64,000 nucleotides of DNA from Halodesulfovibrio sp. (GTDB lineage Bacteria > Desulfobacterota > Desulfovibrionia > Desulfovibrionales > Desulfovibrionaceae). Both the position numbers and the translations under genes were made by a program. The first letter of the stretch is position 1; each line of letters begins with the position of its first letter. A model generated the notes under the pieces. The model was given only the letters and a program-made list of their open reading frames with translations, searched no databases and was not told the DNA's origin. This document shows positions 61,198 to 64,000 of this stretch, in pieces. Where the stretch lies: NCBI RefSeq assembly GCF_025210605.1, contig NZ_JAOARI010000027.1, positions 87,870 through 151,869 of the forward strand. The letters are read 5' to 3'.

Positions 61198-63765
61198 TTG
61201 CAAGACCTTGACTTAAAAACACTATTGCTTGCCAACTCACTCGTCTCAATTGTCAGCGGAACAGCACTCTTCTGGCTTGGTAAATATTTTACCAAGCACA
61301 AGGTTATCAACTGGTGGAGCCTTGGCTGCTTGTTCACTGGTCTCTCCGTGGCTTCTTTAGCATTCAGATCAGAACTACCTTTTTTTATTACAGTGTTTTT
61401 CGGAAACATGTTTGCGTTCCTTTCTTCTCTCACTATATGGAGTGGCATCAGAATTTTCGTAGATAAAAAGCCAAAATGGTGGCTTATCATCCCTACAGCT
61501 TTACTTCCCAGCTCCATCCTCTACCACAACATACTCACTACTCCAGATCTAGAGTTCCGTTTCACTCTTGCCGTTTGCGTTATGAGTTTTTGCATGTTTC
61601 TTTCAGCGCAAGAGTTATACCGCGGTCCACGTCCTGTTCACCGTAAAACGTCAGTCATCTTCCTTGGATTCGGTCTTTTTTACCTAATGTGGATGATTGT
61701 TATGCGAGTCTCTTTGCAAACAAATTTTATGCTCCAAGCATATTCACTCATGATTGCCCTATATATTGTGGCTATCGTCTTTCAAATCATGCAGATTGCG
61801 GCAATGGGTCTGCTTCTTAGTGATAGAACCAAAGAAACAATTCTTAAAGCCAAAGAAGAAGCAGAATCAGCGAACAAAGCCAAAAGCGAATTTATTGCTA
61901 ACATGAGCCATGAAATTCGTACCCCGATGAATGCCCTCATCGGTCTCTCTGAAATGCTTCTCAGCACAGAACAAGATCGCAACCGCGCTCATGATTTGCA
62001 AAGCATTCACTCTTCGTCACAATCACTTCTTAAACTGCTGACAGACGTTCTAGACTATTCAAAAATCGAATCAGGAGAGATGGTTATTGAATCCATCCCC
62101 TTTTATCTTGACGAAATTACAGACAGGATTCTTGATGTCGCGGCATTTTCAGTTGATTCAAAAAAAGTAGAAATCGCGTTACTCGCTGATGAACACATGC
62201 CCCAGCGCCTAGAAGGAGACCCGTTTCGCTTACAGCAAGTTCTAATGAATCTTGTAAATAATGCTGTGAAGTTTACCCCCGAAGGGCACATTACTATCAC
62301 GATAACAAGTACATCTAGCTCAGCTAATACAACTCACCTCATGTTCACGGTTGCTGACTCCGGCATCGGCATTAGTCCTCAAATTCAATCAAAAATATTT
62401 GCTCCCTTCACACAGGCGGACACCTCAACAACTCGTAATTACGGGGGAACAGGGCTTGGATTGGCAATCAGCACACGCCTTGTCAGCCTTATGGGCGGTA
62501 AACTGAATGTAGTGAGTGAAGAAGGCGCAGGAAGTGCCTTCAGTTTTACACTTCCCTTCATCATCGCCGCCCCTGAGCCAACAGAAGACAGCATATGCTG
62601 GAAAGGATACAGCGCGGCTGTCATAGGCGGGGAGAACCTGCAATGCATTCAAGCAATGAATCAGTTAACAGCATTTGGCTTTGATGCAGTGCATCTAAAA
62701 AATAAAGAAAGTCTAGCCTCAATATTGCATACAACAGAGTGCCTGCCAGATCTCGTTATGGTTTCGGATGCACACCTCCTTGAAAGCTTGCCGCAGATAA
62801 AACAAGAAAGCCTTGCATATTCAAAAAACAACGCCCTTCCTTTTCTGTTGTGCTGCGTTTCACAAAACCAAGGAGAATTGTACGATTTTTCTGGTTACGC
62901 CGTCCTCAAAACTCCTATTCGCGCCAAGCGACTATTCATTGAACTAGCTGAGGGGTTCCATTTACCGAAAGAAGCTATCCCCACTCGCTTCCGTGAATTC
63001 GAGCCTCATGACGGTACATCAATCTCAAATGCTGCGAACATTCTTCTTGTGGAAGATATCGCGATCAATCGAGAAATCACCACAAAAATGCTTTTGTCAG
63101 CCGGAGTGACTGTTGACACAGCAAAAAGCGGAAAAGAAGCCATAGAAAAAACGCAATTGAAGCAGTATGACGCCATACTCATGGATATTCAAATGCCTGA
63201 GATGGATGGCTTTGAAGCAGCAAAGATAATTAAAGAAAAATCAGGAAGTGTTGCACCCGCTATTATAGGGCTTTCTGCCAATATTAGCCGAAAAAGCGCT
63301 GCGAAAGCAAAGCGGGAAGGATTTGCAGAATACCTGACCAAACCAGTAACGAGAAAAGTTCTACTCAACAGTCTGTCCCGCTGGATTTCTGCCAGCCCTC
63401 AGAATGCTCCAACAGCTCAGTACGATTATGACATCGCTGGAATCGATATTGAAGCGGCTATGGAAGACTGCCTCGGCAACATGGAGTTTTACAAAGCCCA
63501 ACTACAGGACTTCTCGACATATATTACACACGTTGCTGACGAGTTAACACACACAGATACTGCATCCGATAAAGAAAAAATGTTGCACCAACTGCATTCA
63601 CTTCGGGGAACTGCATCACTGTTAAAAATGACAGAGTTTGCCAATACTATCACTATTCTGGAAACAAAGGTATCTGCGGGCAATAATGAAACAGAACAAG
63701 AAGCAGTAGATATATTATTTCAACAAACAAAACACTTGCAACAGGTTATCACACAACTAGAGTGA
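61198..63765 (+). CDS. Hybrid sensor histidine kinase (7TM, HisKA, HATPase, REC, Hpt)
   Basis: An 855-aa inner-membrane sensor. Seven hydrophobic segments cover residues 5-205 with no large periplasmic domain. Then come HisKA with [10 protein letters not shown] (His238), HATPase_c ([29 protein letters not shown]), a degenerate receiver-like region (about 465-590), an active receiver with Asp663 in [11 protein letters not shown] and an Hpt domain with His800 in LHSLRGTAS. The phosphorelay His-Asp-His-Asp could end on the response regulator encoded 48 bp upstream. The start is TTG at 61198 with AAAAAAGGA upstream. The signal is unknown. Confidence 0.93.
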   Translation: MQDLDLKTLLLANSLVSIVSGTALFWLGKYFTKHKVINWWSLGCLFTGLSVASLAFRSELPFFITVFFGNMFAFLSSLTIWSGIRIFVDKKPKWWLIIPTALLPSSILYHNILTTPDLEFRFTLAVCVMSFCMFLSAQELYRGPRPVHRKTSVIFLGFGLFYLMWMIVMRVSLQTNFMLQAYSLMIALYIVAIVFQIMQIAAMGLLLSDRTKETILKAKEEAESANKAKSEFIANMSHEIRTPMNALIGLSEMLLSTEQDRNRAHDLQSIHSSSQSLLKLLTDVLDYSKIESGEMVIESIPFYLDEITDRILDVAAFSVDSKKVEIALLADEHMPQRLEGDPFRLQQVLMNLVNNAVKFTPEGHITITITSTSSSANTTHLMFTVADSGIGISPQIQSKIFAPFTQADTSTTRNYGGTGLGLAISTRLVSLMGGKLNVVSEEGAGSAFSFTLPFIIAAPEPTEDSICWKGYSAAVIGGENLQCIQAMNQLTAFGFDAVHLKNKESLASILHTTECLPDLVMVSDAHLLESLPQIKQESLAYSKNNALPFLLCCVSQNQGELYDFSGYAVLKTPIRAKRLFIELAEGFHLPKEAIPTRFREFEPHDGTSISNAANILLVEDIAINREITTKMLLSAGVTVDTAKSGKEAIEKTQLKQYDAILMDIQMPEMDGFEAAKIIKEKSGSVAPAIIGLSANISRKSAAKAKREGFAEYLTKPVTRKVLLNSLSRWISASPQNAPTAQYDYDIAGIDIEAAMEDCLGNMEFYKAQLQDFSTYITHVADELTHTDTASDKEKMLHQLHSLRGTASLLKMTEFANTITILETKVSAGNNETEQEAVDILFQQTKHLQQVITQLE

Positions 63766-63857
63766 GTGGAAAAGTGAAAAGGCAGATGAAACAGGTGCAG
63801 CCTAAAAACAACTATTTTATCACTTACGCTTTTGGCATGCACACTGAAGGCAACATA

Positions 63858-63891
63858 ACAAAAAAGCTCTTACACTTTCGTGTAAGAGCTT
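63858..63891 (-). terminator. Intrinsic terminator downstream of tRNA-Glu
   Basis: A perfect 12-bp AAGCTCTTACAC / GTGTAAGAGCTT stem with a TTTC loop is followed by TTTTTTG on minus, ten bases after the tRNA 3' end. It may also stop the kinase transcript on plus, though the T-run there is poor. Confidence 0.85.
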
Positions 63892-63900
63892 AACTTGCTT

Positions 63901-63978
63901 TGGCGTCCCCAAGGGGATTTGAACCCCTGTCGCCTGCGTGAAAGGCAGGTGTCCTGGGCCAGGCTAGACGATGGGGAC
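63901..63978 (-). tRNA. tRNA-Glu (anticodon UUC)
   Basis: Read on minus, a 7-bp acceptor stem GTCCCCA / TGGGGAC, discriminator G and encoded CCA. The anticodon stem-loop is CCTGC-CTTTCAC-GCAGG with anticodon TTC, and the T arm is CAGGG-GTTCAAAT-CCCTT-like (AGGGGTTCAAATCCCCT). It closely resembles bacterial tRNA-Glu, including the GTCCCC 5' end. The length is 78 nt with CCA. Confidence 0.96.
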
Positions 63979-64000
63979 GCGTCGAAATATGTATTTCTAA

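Overview
The window looks like the chromosome of a marine sulfate-reducing bacterium of the Desulfovibrionaceae, with Halodesulfovibrio as my best guess. That assignment is an inference from protein character (a Desulfovibrio-type choline TMA-lyase microcompartment locus) and moderate base composition; no database search was made.

Layout. 1-5.5 kb: the end of an SLC13-type permease, an unrecognised 225-aa protein, a NarL-type two-component pair, a flavin-reductase-like protein and a small ABM-domain monooxygenase. 5.5-8 kb: the Na+/serine-threonine symporter SstT and a MerR-family regulator. 8.3-25.4 kb: a choline-degrading bacterial microcompartment (BMC) locus of the glycyl-radical (GRM1-like) type. 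It consists of a 19-gene minus-strand operon (three BMC-H shell genes, a Cys-less aldehyde dehydrogenase homologue, cutC, cutD, EutS-, EutP-, EutT-, EutJ-, GrpU-, EutN-, PduS-, PduT- and EutQ-like genes, an extended BMC-H, an acylating acetaldehyde dehydrogenase, pduL and a last BMC-H), followed by a separate unit with an EamA-type transporter and an 88-aa protein. A MerR-style promoter with a 20-bp dyad in a long spacer sits about 400 bp upstream of the first shell gene. CutC would cleave choline to trimethylamine and acetaldehyde inside the shell. The dehydrogenase and PduL would take acetaldehyde to acetyl-CoA and acetyl phosphate, and PduS/PduT/GrpU-like Fe-S proteins could move electrons across the shell. 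No alcohol dehydrogenase gene is present in the window.

26-59 kb: a surface-protein locus, entirely on the minus strand and the most unusual part of the window. One 22.3-kb gene encodes a 7,416-residue protein. It has an N-terminal LEPR-XLL-type motif, no ordinary signal peptide, an RTX calcium-binding block, EF-hand-like loops, a possible C-type-lectin-like domain and thousands of residues of filamentous-haemagglutinin-like beta-helix repeats. Downstream lie a TolC-family protein, a periplasmic adaptor, a DUF3467 protein, a terminator, a GAF-TM-HlyD fusion, a PqqD-like/M50 protease/HlyD fusion, a shortened SecA-like ATPase and a small exported protein. There is no ABC transporter. I propose this as a dedicated, possibly undescribed export system for the giant protein.

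59-64 kb: divergently transcribed from the giant gene are a response regulator with a degenerate NtrC-type AAA+ domain and a hybrid histidine kinase (7TM-HisKA-HATPase-REC-Hpt), which are candidates to control the giant gene. The window closes with a tRNA-Glu(UUC) gene on the minus strand.
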